A stretch of 64,000 nucleotides of DNA from Streptomyces showdoensis. GTDB lineage: Bacteria; Actinomycetota; Actinomycetes; Streptomycetales; Streptomycetaceae. Below are positions 53,171-63,338 of this stretch, in pieces. The notes beneath the pieces were generated by a model that did no database searches, was not told where the DNA came from, and saw nothing but the letters and a program-made list of their open reading frames with translations. Made by a program: the position numbers and the translations under genes. The number at the start of each line of letters is the position of its first letter. Position 1 is the first letter of the stretch. The DNA is taken from NCBI RefSeq assembly GCF_039535475.1, contig NZ_BAAAXG010000026.1, forward strand, positions 2,723,501 to 2,787,500, in the 5' to 3' direction.

Positions 53171-54853
53171 ATGACCCACGACCACGACCTGGTCCTGCGC
53201 CCCACGGCCGCCCAGACGGCCGCCGCCCTCAACCCGCCCGCCGGGCGCAACGGCGGCGACCTCGTCGTCGAGACCCTCGCCGGGCTCGGCGCGACCACCG
53301 TCTTCGGCCTCCCCGGCCAGCACGCCCTCGGCATGTTCGACGCCCTGCGCCGCTCCTCGCTGCGCTACGTCGGACTGCGCGTCGAGAACAACGCGGGCTT
53401 CGCCGCCGACGCGTACGGCCGGGTCACCGGCGAGGCGGCCCCGCTGCTGCTCTCCACCGGGCCGGGCGCCCTGATGTCGCTCGCCGCCCTCCAGGAGGCG
53501 GCGGCCGCCTCCGCCCCGGTGCTCGCGATCGGCAGCCAGGTCCCGGTGGCCGGGCTCGGCGGCGGCCGGCACGGCTACCTGCACGAGCTGCGCGACCAGC
53601 AGGCCTCGTTCCGGGACGTCGTCAAGTCGGTCCACACGGTCCGCACCCAGTCCCAGATCCCGTCCGCGATCGCCGCGGCCTGGGAGTCGGCGCTCACCGC
53701 CCCGCACGGGCCGGTGTGGGTGGAGATCCCGCAGGACGTCCTGCTCGCGGAGACCGCCCTGCCGGTCGTGACCGCGATGGACGCGACGCCCGAGGAGGTC
53801 GCCCCGCGCCCCGAGCTGACGGCGGTCGCGGCCGACCTGCTCGCGAAGGCGGCCCGGCCCGCGGTCATCGCGGGCGGCGGGGTCGTCCGCGCCGACGCCT
53901 CAGGCAAGCTCCTCGCGCTCGCCGAGCGGCTGAACGCCCCGGTGGTCACCACCTTCGGCGGCAAGGGCGCCTTCCCCTGGGAGCACCCGCTGTCGCTCCA
54001 GTCCTGGCTGGAGGACCGGCACACCACCGACTTCCTGGAGGACGCCGACGTCCTCCTCGTGGTCGGCTCCGGCCTCGGCGAGCTGTCCTCGAACTACCAC
54101 ACCTTCGCCCCCCGCGGCCGGGTGATCCAGATCGAGGCCGACGCCGGGAAGCTGGAGTCCAACCACCCGGCCCTCGGCATCCACGCCGACGCCCGGCTCG
54201 CCCTCCAGGCCCTCCTGGAGACGGTGCCGGAGCGCCCCGACCCGACCGCGCCCGAGCGGGTCCGCACCGTGCTGGCGAAGGTCGGCGAGCGGCTCGACGC
54301 CCAGGACCTGGGCCTGGAGCGGCGGATCGTCGACGCCGTCCGGGCGGCGCTGCCCGACGCGGCGCCCAGCTTCTGGGACATGACGATCCTGGCCTACTGG
54401 GCCTGGTCCGCCTTCGACCCCCGCCGGCCCAACACCATGCACTCCGCCCAGGGCGCCGGCGGCCTCGGCTACGGCTTCCCGGCGGCGCTCGGCGCGGCCG
54501 CCGCCGACCCGACGCGGCCCGTCCTCGCGGTCTCGGGCGACGGCGGCGCGATGTACTCGATCGCGGAGCTGGCGACCGCGAAGCAGTACGGCTTCGACGT
54601 CACCTGGCTGATCGTCGACGACGGCGGCTACGGCATCCTGCGCGAGTACATGACGGACGCCTTCGGCGAGGCCACCGCCACCGAGCTGGCCCGTCCGGAC
54701 TTCGTCGCCCTCGCCGGGTCCTTCGGCGTCCCGGCCGTGCTGTCGAGCCCGGACACCCTCGCCGACGACCTGGCGGCGGCCCTGAAGACCCCCGGCCCGT
54801 CGGTGGTGGTCCTCCCGGCCCTGCTCCGGATGTTCGAGCCCACCCACCTCTGA
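53171..54853 (+). CDS. Acetolactate synthase-like thiamine-diphosphate enzyme
   Basis: A 560-residue three-domain ThDP enzyme. The PYR domain (about 25-190) holds the activating Glu in RVENNAGFAADAYGRVTG; the central domain is at about 210-345; the PP domain has the Mg/ThDP motif GDGG (456-459). The motif's usual NN end is replaced by Asp483-Asp484 in IVDDGGYG. It is not a housekeeping acetolactate synthase, as no small subunit is adjacent. Linked to a ureohydrolase, it may act on a 2-oxo acid or glyceraldehyde-3-phosphate with a guanidino partner. ATG 53171. Confidence 0.85.
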   Translation: MTHDHDLVLRPTAAQTAAALNPPAGRNGGDLVVETLAGLGATTVFGLPGQHALGMFDALRRSSLRYVGLRVENNAGFAADAYGRVTGEAAPLLLSTGPGALMSLAALQEAAAASAPVLAIGSQVPVAGLGGGRHGYLHELRDQQASFRDVVKSVHTVRTQSQIPSAIAAAWESALTAPHGPVWVEIPQDVLLAETALPVVTAMDATPEEVAPRPELTAVAADLLAKAARPAVIAGGGVVRADASGKLLALAERLNAPVVTTFGGKGAFPWEHPLSLQSWLEDRHTTDFLEDADVLLVVGSGLGELSSNYHTFAPRGRVIQIEADAGKLESNHPALGIHADARLALQALLETVPERPDPTAPERVRTVLAKVGERLDAQDLGLERRIVDAVRAALPDAAPSFWDMTILAYWAWSAFDPRRPNTMHSAQGAGGLGYGFPAALGAAAADPTRPVLAVSGDGGAMYSIAELATAKQYGFDVTWLIVDDGGYGILREYMTDAFGEATATELARPDFVALAGSFGVPAVLSSPDTLADDLAAALKTPGPSVVVLPALLRMFEPTHL

Positions 54854-54951
54854 CGCCCACCCGCCCGTCCGCCACTTTGTTGCGGCGGGATGAAATCGCA
54901 CGTCGCCCGCGTTGGCCCTTCCGGTAGAGCAGGACGGACGGGAGGCGCCAC

Positions 54952-57900
54952 GTGGCGGCGGTGGGGCAGAAACAGGCGGGGGAGCGGGGCTGGGCGCGCC
55001 GGCTCTCGGGGTACGCGTGGCGTTACAAGGCGAACGTCGTGCTCGCGCTGGGGTCCTCCCTCGCGGGCATGGCCGTGCTCGCGCTCGTCCCCCTGATCAC
55101 CAAGGTGATCATCGACGACGTCATCGGCGCGAAGACCGGATCGCTGGGGCTGTGGACGGGGCTGCTCGTCGCGTCCGCCGTCGTCGTCTACGCCCTCACG
55201 TACGTCCGGCGCTACTACGGCGGACGGCTCGCCCTCGACGTGCAGCACGACCTGCGCACCGAGATGTTCGGGACCATTACCCGGCTCGACGGCCGGCGCC
55301 AGGACGAGCTGTCCACCGGGCAGGTCGTCGGCCGCGCCACCAGCGACCTCCAGCTCATCCAGGGCCTGCTGTTCATGCTCCCGATGACCATCGGGAACGT
55401 GCTGCTGTTCCTCATCTCGCTCGCCGTGATGGCGGCGCTCTCGCTGCCGCTGACCCTCGTCGCCGTCGCCGTCGCGCCCGCCCTGTGGTGGATCGCCCGC
55501 CGCAGCCGCACCCGCCTCCACCCCGCCACCTGGTACGCGCAGGCGCAGGCCGCCACCGTCGCGGGCGTCGTCGACGGGGCCGTGACCGGGGTCCGGGTCG
55601 TGAAGGGCTTCGGGCAGGAGGAGCAGGAGACCGGCAAGATCCGCGAGGCCGGGCGGAAGCTCTTCGCGGGCCGGCTGCGCACCATCCGGCTCAACGCCAA
55701 GTACACCCCCGCCCTCCAGGCCGTCCCCGCCCTCGGCCAGGTCGCCGTGCTCGCCCTCGGCGGCTGGCTGGCCTACAAGGGCCAGATCACCCTCGGCACC
55801 TTCGTCGCCTTCTCCTCGTACCTCGCCTCCCTCGTCGGCCCGGTCCGCATGCTCGCCATGGTGCTCACCGTGGGCCAGCAGGCCCGCGCCGGCGTCGAGC
55901 GGGTCCTGGAGCTGATCGACACCGAGCCGAGCCTCAAGGACGGCACCAAGGAGCTCCCGGCCGACGTGCCCGCCGGCGTCGAGTTCGACGACGTCTCCTT
56001 CGCGTACGAGGACGGCCGCACCGTCCTGGACGGCTTCTCCCTGGAGATCCGGCCCGGCGAGACCGTCGCCGTCGTCGGCGCCTCCGGCTCCGGCAAGTCG
56101 ACCGTCTCGCTGCTGCTGCCCCGTTTCTACGACGTGACCCACGGCGCCGTCCTGGTCGGCGGCCTCGACGTCCGCGAGCTCACCCTCGACTCGCTGCGCG
56201 CCGCCGTGGGCCTGGTCCCCGAGGACAGCTTCCTGTTCTCCGACTCGGTCCGCGCCAACATCGCGTACGGCGTCCCCGACGCCACCCAGGAGCAGATCGA
56301 GGCGGCCGCCCGCGCCGCCCAGGCGGACCGTTTCATCGCCGAGCTGCCCCAGGGCTACGACACCAAGGTCGGCGAGCACGGCCTCACCCTCTCCGGCGGC
56401 CAGCGCCAGCGCGTCGCACTGGCCCGCGCGATCCTCACCGACCCCCGGCTGCTGCTCCTCGACGACGCCACCTCGGCCGTCGACGCCAAGGTCGAGCACG
56501 AGATCCACGAGGCCCTGAAGTCCGTCATGGCGGGCCGCACCACCCTGCTCATCGCCCACCGCCGCTCCACCCTCGGCCTCGCCGACCGGATCGCCGTCCT
56601 CGACGAGGGCCGGCTCGCCGACATCGGCACCCACGAGGAGCTGGAGGAGCGCTCCGCGCTCTACCGGCGCCTGCTCACCGACCCCGACGAGCTGGGCGCC
56701 GTCTCGCCCGGGCACACCCTCCCGGCCGAGGTCCCGGAGGACCGCACCCTGCGGGCCGAGCTGGACGCCGAGTTCGACGCCGAGCGGGGGATCACCCCCG
56801 CCCTGTGGGTGCGCGAGGAGACCGAGGACCGGGACGCGGCGATACCCGGCGCCCCGGGGGCCACCCCCGAGCTGCTGGCCGCCGTCGAGGCCCTGCCGCC
56901 CGCCACCGACACCCCCGGCATCGACGAGGCCCGCGCCGTCTCCCCCGAGGAGTCCTACGGGCTGCGCCGGCTGCTGCGCGGCTTCGGCGCGCCGCTGCTG
57001 ATCAGCCTCGGCCTGGTCGCCCTGGACGCGGGCGCCGGCCTGCTGCTGCCGGTGCTGATCCGGCACGGCATCGACAAGGGCGTGAACCAGCTCGCCATCG
57101 GCGCCGTCTGGGCGGCCTCCGCGCTCGCCCTGGTGACCGTGCTCGTCCAGTGGGTCGCGCAGACCGCCGAGACCCGGATGACCGGCCGCACCGGCGAGCG
57201 GATCCTGTACGCGCTGCGGCTGAAGATCTTCGCCCAGCTCCAGCGGCTCGGCCTCGACTACTACGAGCGCGAGCTCACCGGCCGGATCATGACCCGGATG
57301 ACCACGGACGTCGACGCCCTGTCGACCTTCCTGCAGACCGGTCTGGTCACCGCCTTCGTCTCCGTCGTCACCTTCTTCGGCATCATGGGCGCCCTGCTCG
57401 TCCTCGACGTCGAGCTCGCGCTGGTCGTCTTCGCGACCCTGCCGGTGCTCGCCGTCGCGACCTACTACTTCCGCCGCGCCAGCGTGAAGGCGTACGAGCT
57501 GGCCCGCGAGCGGATCAGCGGGGTCAACGCCGACCTCCAGGAGTCGGTCGCGGGGCTGCGGATCGTGCAGGCCTTCCGGCGCGAGCGGGCGGGCGCCGAG
57601 CGCTTCGCGGCCCGCAGCGAGGAGTACCGCGAGGCCCGGGTGCACGGCCAGTGGCTGATATCGGTCTACTTCCCGTTCGTCACCCTGCTGTCCTCGGTGG
57701 CCGCCGCCGCGGTCCTGATCGTCGGCGCGAACCGCATCGAAGCCGGCACCCTGACCACCGGCGCCCTGGTCGCCTACCTGCTCTACATCGACCTGTTCTT
57801 CGCCCCGGTGCAGCAGCTCTCCCAGGTCTTCGACGGCTACCAGCAGGCCGCCGTCTCGCTGAAGCGGATGCAGGAGCTGCTCCAGGAGCCGACCTCCACC

Positions 57901-58713
57901 GCCGCCGCGGACGCCCCGCTCGACGTGCTGTCGCTGCGCGGCGAGATCGCCTTCGAGGACGTGTCCTTCGCGTACGGGACGGAGGAGGAGGCGCTCACCG
58001 GCATCGACCTGCGGATCCCGGCCGGCCAGACGGTCGCCTTCGTCGGCGAGACCGGCGCCGGCAAGTCCACGCTGGTCAAGCTGGTCGCCCGGTTCTACGA
58101 CCCGACGGGCGGCCGGGTCACCGCGGACGGCACCGACCTGCGCGCGCTCGACCTCACCGCGTACCGGCACCGGCTCGGTGTCGTGCCGCAGGAGGCGTAC
58201 CTGTTCGCCGGGACGGTCCGCGACGCCATCGCCTACGGCCGCCCGGACGCCACCGACGCCCAGGTGGAGGCCGCGGCCCGCGCGGTCGGCGCCCACGACA
58301 TGATCGCCACGCTGGACGGCGGCTACCTCCACGAGGTCGCCGAGCGCGGCCGGAACCTGTCGGCGGGCCAGCGCCAGCTGATCGCCCTGGCCCGCGCCGA
58401 GCTGGTCGACCCCGACGTGCTGCTGCTCGACGAGGCCACCGCGGCCCTGGACCTGGCCACCGAGGCGCAGGTCAACGCGGCCACCGACCGGCTCGCCGGT
58501 CGCCGGACCACCCTGGTCGTCGCCCACCGGCTCACCACGGCGGCCCGGGCCGACCGGGTGATCGTGATGGACCACGGCCGGGTCGCCGAGGACGGCACCC
58601 ACGAGGAGCTGCTGGCCCTCGACGGGGTGTACGCCGCACTGTGGCGGACCTTCATCGGCGAGGGGGCCGAGGGCGCCGAGGACGCCGACGAGGCGGAGCC
58701 CGAGCGGGTGTGA
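54952..58713 (+). CDS. Single-chain ABC exporter with two membrane and two ATPase domains
   Basis: A 1253-residue exporter with order TMD-NBD-TMD-NBD. TMD1 spans about 20-310 and NBD1 about 340-590: Walker A GASGSGKS (376-383), LSGGQRQR, and Walker B Asp504 followed by Asp505 in place of the catalytic Glu. A roughly 65-residue acidic linker follows. TMD2 spans about 670-960 and NBD2 about 990-1235: Walker A GETGAGKS (1032-1039), a LSAGQRQ signature, and Asp1160-Glu1161. One canonical and one degenerate site match heterodimeric exporters of the TM287/288 or BmrCD kind, here fused. Drug, lipid or peptide export is possible. GTG 54952 follows GGGAGGCG. Confidence 0.92.
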   Translation: MAAVGQKQAGERGWARRLSGYAWRYKANVVLALGSSLAGMAVLALVPLITKVIIDDVIGAKTGSLGLWTGLLVASAVVVYALTYVRRYYGGRLALDVQHDLRTEMFGTITRLDGRRQDELSTGQVVGRATSDLQLIQGLLFMLPMTIGNVLLFLISLAVMAALSLPLTLVAVAVAPALWWIARRSRTRLHPATWYAQAQAATVAGVVDGAVTGVRVVKGFGQEEQETGKIREAGRKLFAGRLRTIRLNAKYTPALQAVPALGQVAVLALGGWLAYKGQITLGTFVAFSSYLASLVGPVRMLAMVLTVGQQARAGVERVLELIDTEPSLKDGTKELPADVPAGVEFDDVSFAYEDGRTVLDGFSLEIRPGETVAVVGASGSGKSTVSLLLPRFYDVTHGAVLVGGLDVRELTLDSLRAAVGLVPEDSFLFSDSVRANIAYGVPDATQEQIEAAARAAQADRFIAELPQGYDTKVGEHGLTLSGGQRQRVALARAILTDPRLLLLDDATSAVDAKVEHEIHEALKSVMAGRTTLLIAHRRSTLGLADRIAVLDEGRLADIGTHEELEERSALYRRLLTDPDELGAVSPGHTLPAEVPEDRTLRAELDAEFDAERGITPALWVREETEDRDAAIPGAPGATPELLAAVEALPPATDTPGIDEARAVSPEESYGLRRLLRGFGAPLLISLGLVALDAGAGLLLPVLIRHGIDKGVNQLAIGAVWAASALALVTVLVQWVAQTAETRMTGRTGERILYALRLKIFAQLQRLGLDYYERELTGRIMTRMTTDVDALSTFLQTGLVTAFVSVVTFFGIMGALLVLDVELALVVFATLPVLAVATYYFRRASVKAYELARERISGVNADLQESVAGLRIVQAFRRERAGAERFAARSEEYREARVHGQWLISVYFPFVTLLSSVAAAAVLIVGANRIEAGTLTTGALVAYLLYIDLFFAPVQQLSQVFDGYQQAAVSLKRMQELLQEPTSTAAADAPLDVLSLRGEIAFEDVSFAYGTEEEALTGIDLRIPAGQTVAFVGETGAGKSTLVKLVARFYDPTGGRVTADGTDLRALDLTAYRHRLGVVPQEAYLFAGTVRDAIAYGRPDATDAQVEAAARAVGAHDMIATLDGGYLHEVAERGRNLSAGQRQLIALARAELVDPDVLLLDEATAALDLATEAQVNAATDRLAGRRTTLVVAHRLTTAARADRVIVMDHGRVAEDGTHEELLALDGVYAALWRTFIGEGAEGAEDADEAEPERV

Positions 58714-58722
58714 CCGGTACGC

Positions 58723-58820
58723 CGGGGCGCGGGCGCGGGCGCGGGCTTCGGGGGCGGCTTCGGGGGCGGCTTCCGGCGCGGGCTCCCGACGCGGGGTTCC
58801 GGCGGGGGCTCCGGGCGCGG
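58723..58820 (+). repeat. G-rich low-complexity tandem repeat
   Basis: Runs such as GGGCGC and two adjacent copies of CGGCTTCGGGGG fill most of the gap after the ABC exporter. Many GGG/GGGG tracts make quadruplex folding possible on the plus strand. No coding bias. Confidence 0.5.
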
Positions 58821-58878
58821 GGCGAAGATGAGTACCCGCGCCCATGCGCGGGGACCCGGGATGCGGTCTGATGCGGCT

Positions 58879-59214
58879 ATGAGCAACCCCGTCCCCGCCG
58901 CTCCCGCTCCCGCCCCCGCGCCCGGCCGCCGCGTCCGCGTCTGGGCCCTGGTCTCGGCCGGGCTGCTGGTGCCCGCCACCGTGCTCGCCGGGATCCTCGC
59001 GCTCAGCGCGGACCACGCCGGCCGTTGCCTCGGCTACGCCGAGAACTGCGGCTCCAACCCCGGCTGGACGTACGGCGCCAGCCTCGGTCTGGCCGCCGTC
59101 GCCCTGGTCGTCGCGCTCGCCGCCTCCCGCGAGACGGTCCGCAGGGCGGCCCTCGGCACCCAGGTCGCCGCCGAGCTGGTCTTCCTCCTGCTGGTCGTCA
59201 CCACCTTCGCGTAG
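58879..59214 (+). CDS. Small three-helix membrane protein of unknown function
   Basis: A 111-residue protein. A Pro/Ala-rich N-terminus is followed by three hydrophobic helices (VWALVSAGLLVPATVLAGIL, YGASLGLAAVALVVALAAS, AAELVFLLLVVTTFA). The loop after helix 1 has two cysteines (RCLGYAENCGSNPG), probably a disulfide outside the membrane. I do not recognise it. ATG 58879 starts SNPVPAAP; in-frame ATGs at 58828 and 58861 are alternatives. The ribosome site is weak. It may be cotranscribed with the secreted-protein gene 63 bases downstream. Confidence 0.6.
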   Translation: MSNPVPAAPAPAPAPGRRVRVWALVSAGLLVPATVLAGILALSADHAGRCLGYAENCGSNPGWTYGASLGLAAVALVVALAASRETVRRAALGTQVAAELVFLLLVVTTFA

Positions 59215-59277
59215 GCAACCGAACGGGCCTCCGGTGCGTCGTATGCACGTACGGCAGGAGCGAGGGGAGGGACGCAC

Positions 59278-59682
59278 ATGCGCGGTGAGCTCCGGAGCGG
59301 GACGAGACGGCGGCTGTGCGCGTACCTGCTCGCCCTGCTGCTCGCCGCCGGCGGCCTGGTGGTCGCCGGGCCCGCCGCGAGCCCGGCCGAGGCCGCCTCC
59401 GTCTGCCACGGGCGGCCCACCCGTACGGTCGGATTCGCCACCGGCGAGCTGCGCCTCTACCGCACCCGTCACTACGTCTGCGCGCTCGTCGTCGCCCGAC
59501 GGCCGGGCGGCCCGCGGGTCATGACGGTGTCGCTTCAGCCGCGCGGCGGCCGGGCCGCGGTGAACTCGGGGCGCTTCGCCCGGCAGGCGGGGCCGGTCAC
59601 GGTCCACGCGCTCAACCGCTGCGTCCGCGCCTCCGCCGCGATCGCCGGCCGGGGCACCGCGACCGGCTGGATCCTGTGCTGA
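59278..59682 (+). CDS. Small secreted cysteine-containing protein
   Basis: A 134-residue exported protein. The signal peptide occupies residues 1-40 (LLALLLAAGGLVVAGPAA, ending AEAAS). The mature basic domain of about 94 residues has four cysteines (VCHGR, YVCAL, NRCVR and the terminal ILC), so two disulfides are likely. The function is unknown. ATG 59278 is preceded by GAGGGAGGG. No partner gene is evident. Confidence 0.7.
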   Translation: MRGELRSGTRRRLCAYLLALLLAAGGLVVAGPAASPAEAASVCHGRPTRTVGFATGELRLYRTRHYVCALVVARRPGGPRVMTVSLQPRGGRAAVNSGRFARQAGPVTVHALNRCVRASAAIAGRGTATGWILC

Positions 59683-59769
59683 ACCGTATGTAATGCCCAA
59701 CCAGGTCTGGCGGTCCGCACGTTGACCCGGCTAGGTTCACGACACCGTTGTGAATCAAGGGGAGGGTGA

Positions 59770-61215
59770 ATGCGTAAGTCGCTCAGATGGCTGGTGTCGC
59801 TTTCGGTGCTCATAGGCACCGTCGGATCCACGGGCGTGGCCACCGCCGCGGACACGGAGACGGCCGGCACCGCCGTCGCCGACGCGCAGAGCACGGACAT
59901 CAAGGACCGCATCCTGGCGATCCCCGGGATGAGCCTGATCGAGGAGAAGCCGTACGCCGGCTACCGCTACTTCGTCCTGAACTACGAGCAGCCGATCGAC
60001 CACCACCGCCCCTGGGCGGGCACGTTCAAGCAGCGCATCTCGGTCCTCCACAAGGACACGGACCGGCCCACCGTCTTCCGCACCAGCGGCTACGGGCTGA
60101 GCACCACCCCGAGCCGGGCCGAGCCGACCCGGATCATCGACGGCAACCAGATCTCCATGGAGTACCGGTTCTTCACGCCGTCCCGGCCGCAGCCCGCCGA
60201 CTGGTCGAAGCTGGACATCTGGCAGGCCGCCAGCGACCAGCACCGCATCTTCACCGCGCTGAAGTCGATCTACGGCAAGAAGTGGCTCTCCACGGGCGCC
60301 TCCAAGGGCGGCATGACGGCCACCTACTACGAGCGCTTCTACCCCCGTGACATGGACGGTGTCGTCGCCTACGTGGCGCCGAACGACGTGGTGGACAAGG
60401 AGGACTCGGCGTACGACCGGTTCTTCGAGAACGTCGGCACCAAGGACTGCCGCGACCGCCTCAACGCCATGCAGCGCGAGGCGCTGGTGCGCCGTGAGCC
60501 GCTGGAGAAGAAGTACGAGGCCTGGGCGAATGCCGAGGGCGCCACCTTCAACACCATCGGCTCGCTCGACAAGGCCTACGAGGCCGTGGCCCTGGACTTC
60601 GTGTGGGGCTTCTGGCAGTACTACGGCCAGGACGTCTGCGACCAGATCCCGGACGCCAAGACCGCGAGCGACGACGTCGTCTACGACACGATCGACGCCT
60701 ACTCCGGCTGGTCCGCCTACACCGACCAGGGCCTGGAGCCGTACACGCCGTACTACTACCAGGCGGCGACCGAGCTCGGCTCGCCCAGCATCAAGCAGCC
60801 GCACCTGGCCGGCCTGAGCCGCTACGGCTACCAGCCCGCCCGCAACTTCGTGCCGCGCGAGATCCCGATGAAGTTCAAGCCGTGGGTCATGCGGGACGTG
60901 GACCAGTGGGTCCGGAAGAACGCGAACCGGATGCTGTTCGTCTACGGCGGCAACGACCCGTGGGGCTCCGAGCCCTTCCACCTCGGCAAGGGCGCGCGCG
61001 ACAGCTACGTGTACTACGCGCCGGGCGCCAACCACGGTGCCAACGTGGCCGGTCTGGTCGAGGCCGAGAAGGCCAAGGCCACCGCCCGCATCCTCGCCTG
61101 GGCCGGGGTCGACGCCCCGGCGGTCGCGGCGGCCAAGCCGCTGGCCCGCTTCGACGCCCGCATCGACCGGGCGGTCGACGAGGACGCGACCCGCGAGCAC
61201 GGCCTGCGCCCGTAG
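59770..61215 (+). CDS. Secreted peptidase, S37 family (prolyl tri/tetrapeptidyl aminopeptidase type)
   Basis: A 481-residue exported alpha/beta-fold peptidase. The signal peptide (residues 1-27) ends VATAAD. The nucleophile serine is in STGASKGGMTATYYERFYP (about 177-195), an aspartate candidate is in VYGGNDPWGSEPF, and the histidine is in PGANHGANVAGL, in the order Ser-Asp-His. These features match the Streptomyces S37 peptidases that remove proline-ending tri/tetrapeptides from mycelial or host proteins. ATG 59770. It ends at a strong hairpin shared with the converging GH3 gene. Confidence 0.88.
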   Translation: MRKSLRWLVSLSVLIGTVGSTGVATAADTETAGTAVADAQSTDIKDRILAIPGMSLIEEKPYAGYRYFVLNYEQPIDHHRPWAGTFKQRISVLHKDTDRPTVFRTSGYGLSTTPSRAEPTRIIDGNQISMEYRFFTPSRPQPADWSKLDIWQAASDQHRIFTALKSIYGKKWLSTGASKGGMTATYYERFYPRDMDGVVAYVAPNDVVDKEDSAYDRFFENVGTKDCRDRLNAMQREALVRREPLEKKYEAWANAEGATFNTIGSLDKAYEAVALDFVWGFWQYYGQDVCDQIPDAKTASDDVVYDTIDAYSGWSAYTDQGLEPYTPYYYQAATELGSPSIKQPHLAGLSRYGYQPARNFVPREIPMKFKPWVMRDVDQWVRKNANRMLFVYGGNDPWGSEPFHLGKGARDSYVYYAPGANHGANVAGLVEAEKAKATARILAWAGVDAPAVAAAKPLARFDARIDRAVDEDATREHGLRP

Positions 61216-61245
61216 CTCCGCGGCGCCCTACGACGCCGCACGAAG

Positions 61246-61288
61246 CCGTGAGCCGGCACCCCGCGGGAGGCGGGGTGTCGGCTCACGG
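61246..61288. terminator. Hairpin between the S37 peptidase and GH3 genes
   Basis: 61246-61264 pairs with 61270-61288 (18 Watson-Crick pairs and one G-T) over a 5-base loop. It lies between convergent genes and probably works in both directions. Confidence 0.82.
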
Positions 61289-61303
61289 CCGTCCGGGGGA
61301 GCG

Positions 61304-63163
61304 TCAGCGGTACGAGAGGCCGTGGCCGACCGGGTACAGCACCTGCGCGGGGTCCGCGGCGCTCTGCACGGCCACGGGCAGCCGGCCGCGCGGCTTCACC
61401 CGGCCCGCCATCACCCGTACGGCGGCGCGCATTTCGACGTCCGTCCAGGAGTAGGTGGCGAGGCTGGCCCGCTGTCCTGTGATCCTGGCGACGTCGTACG
61501 GATTGCGCAGCGCGATGGTCACCACCGGCACCCCGGTCGCGGTGAGCCGGGCCAGCAGGGTGAGCTGGCTCGTGGTCGGCGTGAGGTTGTACGTCCCCAC
61601 GACGACGACGTCCTGGCCGGCCGCGGCGGCCACCGCCCGCTCGATCAGAGCGGCGGTGGGGACGGTGCCGGTGGACACCGACGTGGCGGTGTAGCCGAGC
61701 TCGGCGAAGGCGGCGGCCAGCACCGTGGTCGGCGGGCCGGTGGTACCGGACGGCGAGGCCGGGTCGGCGCCGACGACCAGCACCTTGGGGTGGGTGCGGC
61801 GGCTCAGCGGGAGGAAGCCCTCCTCGTTGACCACCAGGGTCGTGGTGCGCTCGGCGATCCGGTCGGCGCGGTCCAGGTGGGCGCGGGTGCCGACGGTGCG
61901 GTCCACTCCGTCGGAGGTGACGTACGGGTCCTCGAACAGACCCACCCGGGCCTTCAGCCGCAGGATCCGGAGGATCGATTCGTCGAGCCGCGCCTCGGTC
62001 AGCTCGCCGTCCTTGACGGCCTTCAGGACCGCGTTCCAGGCGAGGTCCAGCTTCGGCGGGTTGAGCAGCTGGTCGGCGCCCGCCTTGAGGGCGAGGACGG
62101 GGACGCGGTCGTCGCCGTACTTGGTGCGCACGCCCTCCATGCTGAGCGAGTCGGTCACCACCACGCCGTCGAAGCCGAGCCGTTCGCGCAGGATGCCGGT
62201 GAGGATCGGCCGGGACAGGGTCGCCGGGTCCCCGCTCGGGTCGAGCGCGGGGACGACGATGTGCGCGGTCATGATGGACTCGATGCCGGCCCGGATCGCG
62301 GCCTGGAACGGCGGTGCGTCTATGGCCGCCCACTGCTCGGCGGTGTGGGTGATGACGGGCAGCCCGTTGTGGCTGTCGACGGCCGTGTCGCCGTGGCCTG
62401 GGAAGTGCTTGGAGGTGGCCGCGACCCCGGCCCGCTGGTAGCCCTTGACCTGCGCCGCGACCAGTCCGGCGACGGCCTCGGGGTCGGCGCCGAAGGAGCG
62501 GACGCCGATGACCGGGTTGGCCGGGTTGACGTTGACGTCGGCGACCGGTGCGTAGTCCTGCCGGATGCCGAGGGCGGCCAGCTCGGCGCCCGCGATCCGG
62601 CCGGCCGCGCGGGCGTCCTCGTGCGAGCCGCTCGCGCCGAGCGCCATGGCGCCGGGCAGCAGGGTGGCGGGCTCGCCGATCCGGGCGACGACCCCGTGCT
62701 CCTGGTCGGTCGACAGGAGCAGCGGGATCGGGGTGGCCTGGGCGAGGGCGGCGCGCTGGATGCCGTTGGAGAGCTCGGCGATCTGGTGCGGGTCGCGGGT
62801 GTTGTGGGCCCAGCCGAAGTAGATGATGCCGCCGACGTGGTAGCGCTCGACGAGCTCGGCGGCGTCGCGGACGCCGATCTCCCTGAGGTTGGCGTCGATG
62901 TCGGCCTGGTCGGGGGCGGTGGCGGAGTGGCCGTACACCCGCATGACGAAGAGCTGGCCGACCTTCTCCTCCAGCGACATCCCGGAGACGAGGTCCCGGA
63001 GCGCGCGGTCGCCGTGGCGCCGCTCGCCGGCGTGGGCGGCGGGGACGGTCACGCCCGTGACGGCGGCGGCCGCGGCCACGGCGGTCACCGTGAGGAGGGT
63101 CCGGCGGGAGGGGGAGGGCGAGCGGTCGGACGAGGGATCCGAGGAGGGGGCGCGGTGGTGCAA
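61304..63163 (-). CDS. Exported glycoside hydrolase family 3 protein, beta-N-acetylhexosaminidase-like
   Basis: A 619-residue protein from TTG 63163. The N-terminal Tat-like signal (SRRTLLTVTAVAAAAAVTG) precedes the GH3 barrel with KHFPGHGDTAVDSHNGLP, the NagZ-type motif whose His serves as acid/base. The nucleophile Asp is in VVVTDSLSMEG. A second C-terminal GH3 domain is present (about 420-615), unlike short NagZ enzymes. Likely activity is on GlcNAc or muropeptide-type glycosides outside the cell. TTG 63163 follows GGAAGGAG by 6 bases, while the frame remains open to a TTG at 63220. Confidence 0.87.
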   Translation of the reverse strand: MHHRAPSSDPSSDRSPSPSRRTLLTVTAVAAAAAVTGVTVPAAHAGERRHGDRALRDLVSGMSLEEKVGQLFVMRVYGHSATAPDQADIDANLREIGVRDAAELVERYHVGGIIYFGWAHNTRDPHQIAELSNGIQRAALAQATPIPLLLSTDQEHGVVARIGEPATLLPGAMALGASGSHEDARAAGRIAGAELAALGIRQDYAPVADVNVNPANPVIGVRSFGADPEAVAGLVAAQVKGYQRAGVAATSKHFPGHGDTAVDSHNGLPVITHTAEQWAAIDAPPFQAAIRAGIESIMTAHIVVPALDPSGDPATLSRPILTGILRERLGFDGVVVTDSLSMEGVRTKYGDDRVPVLALKAGADQLLNPPKLDLAWNAVLKAVKDGELTEARLDESILRILRLKARVGLFEDPYVTSDGVDRTVGTRAHLDRADRIAERTTTLVVNEEGFLPLSRRTHPKVLVVGADPASPSGTTGPPTTVLAAAFAELGYTATSVSTGTVPTAALIERAVAAAAGQDVVVVGTYNLTPTTSQLTLLARLTATGVPVVTIALRNPYDVARITGQRASLATYSWTDVEMRAAVRVMAGRVKPRGRLPVAVQSAADPAQVLYPVGHGLSYR

Positions 63164-63338
63164 CTGTTGCTCCTTCCGGCCGTGCAGGGTGGTGGGAGGA
63201 AGAGTGAAGGAAACTTCCAAGAAGCCACGGATAGCCCGAAAGTAACTGCCAGGTCAAGGACCCGCACAGAAACACGGGCGCTTGCCGTGCTTATGCCACC
63301 CTTCGCGCCCTGTCCCCACCCGGCTCGGGGCCGGCTCC

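Noticed and set aside
54628..59700. A minus-strand open frame of about 1690 codons
   Set aside because: It is antisense to the ABC exporter, whose two sets of Walker and signature motifs are intact. The opposite frame gives low-complexity Gly/Asp/Val-rich sequence, an artefact of GC-biased codons.
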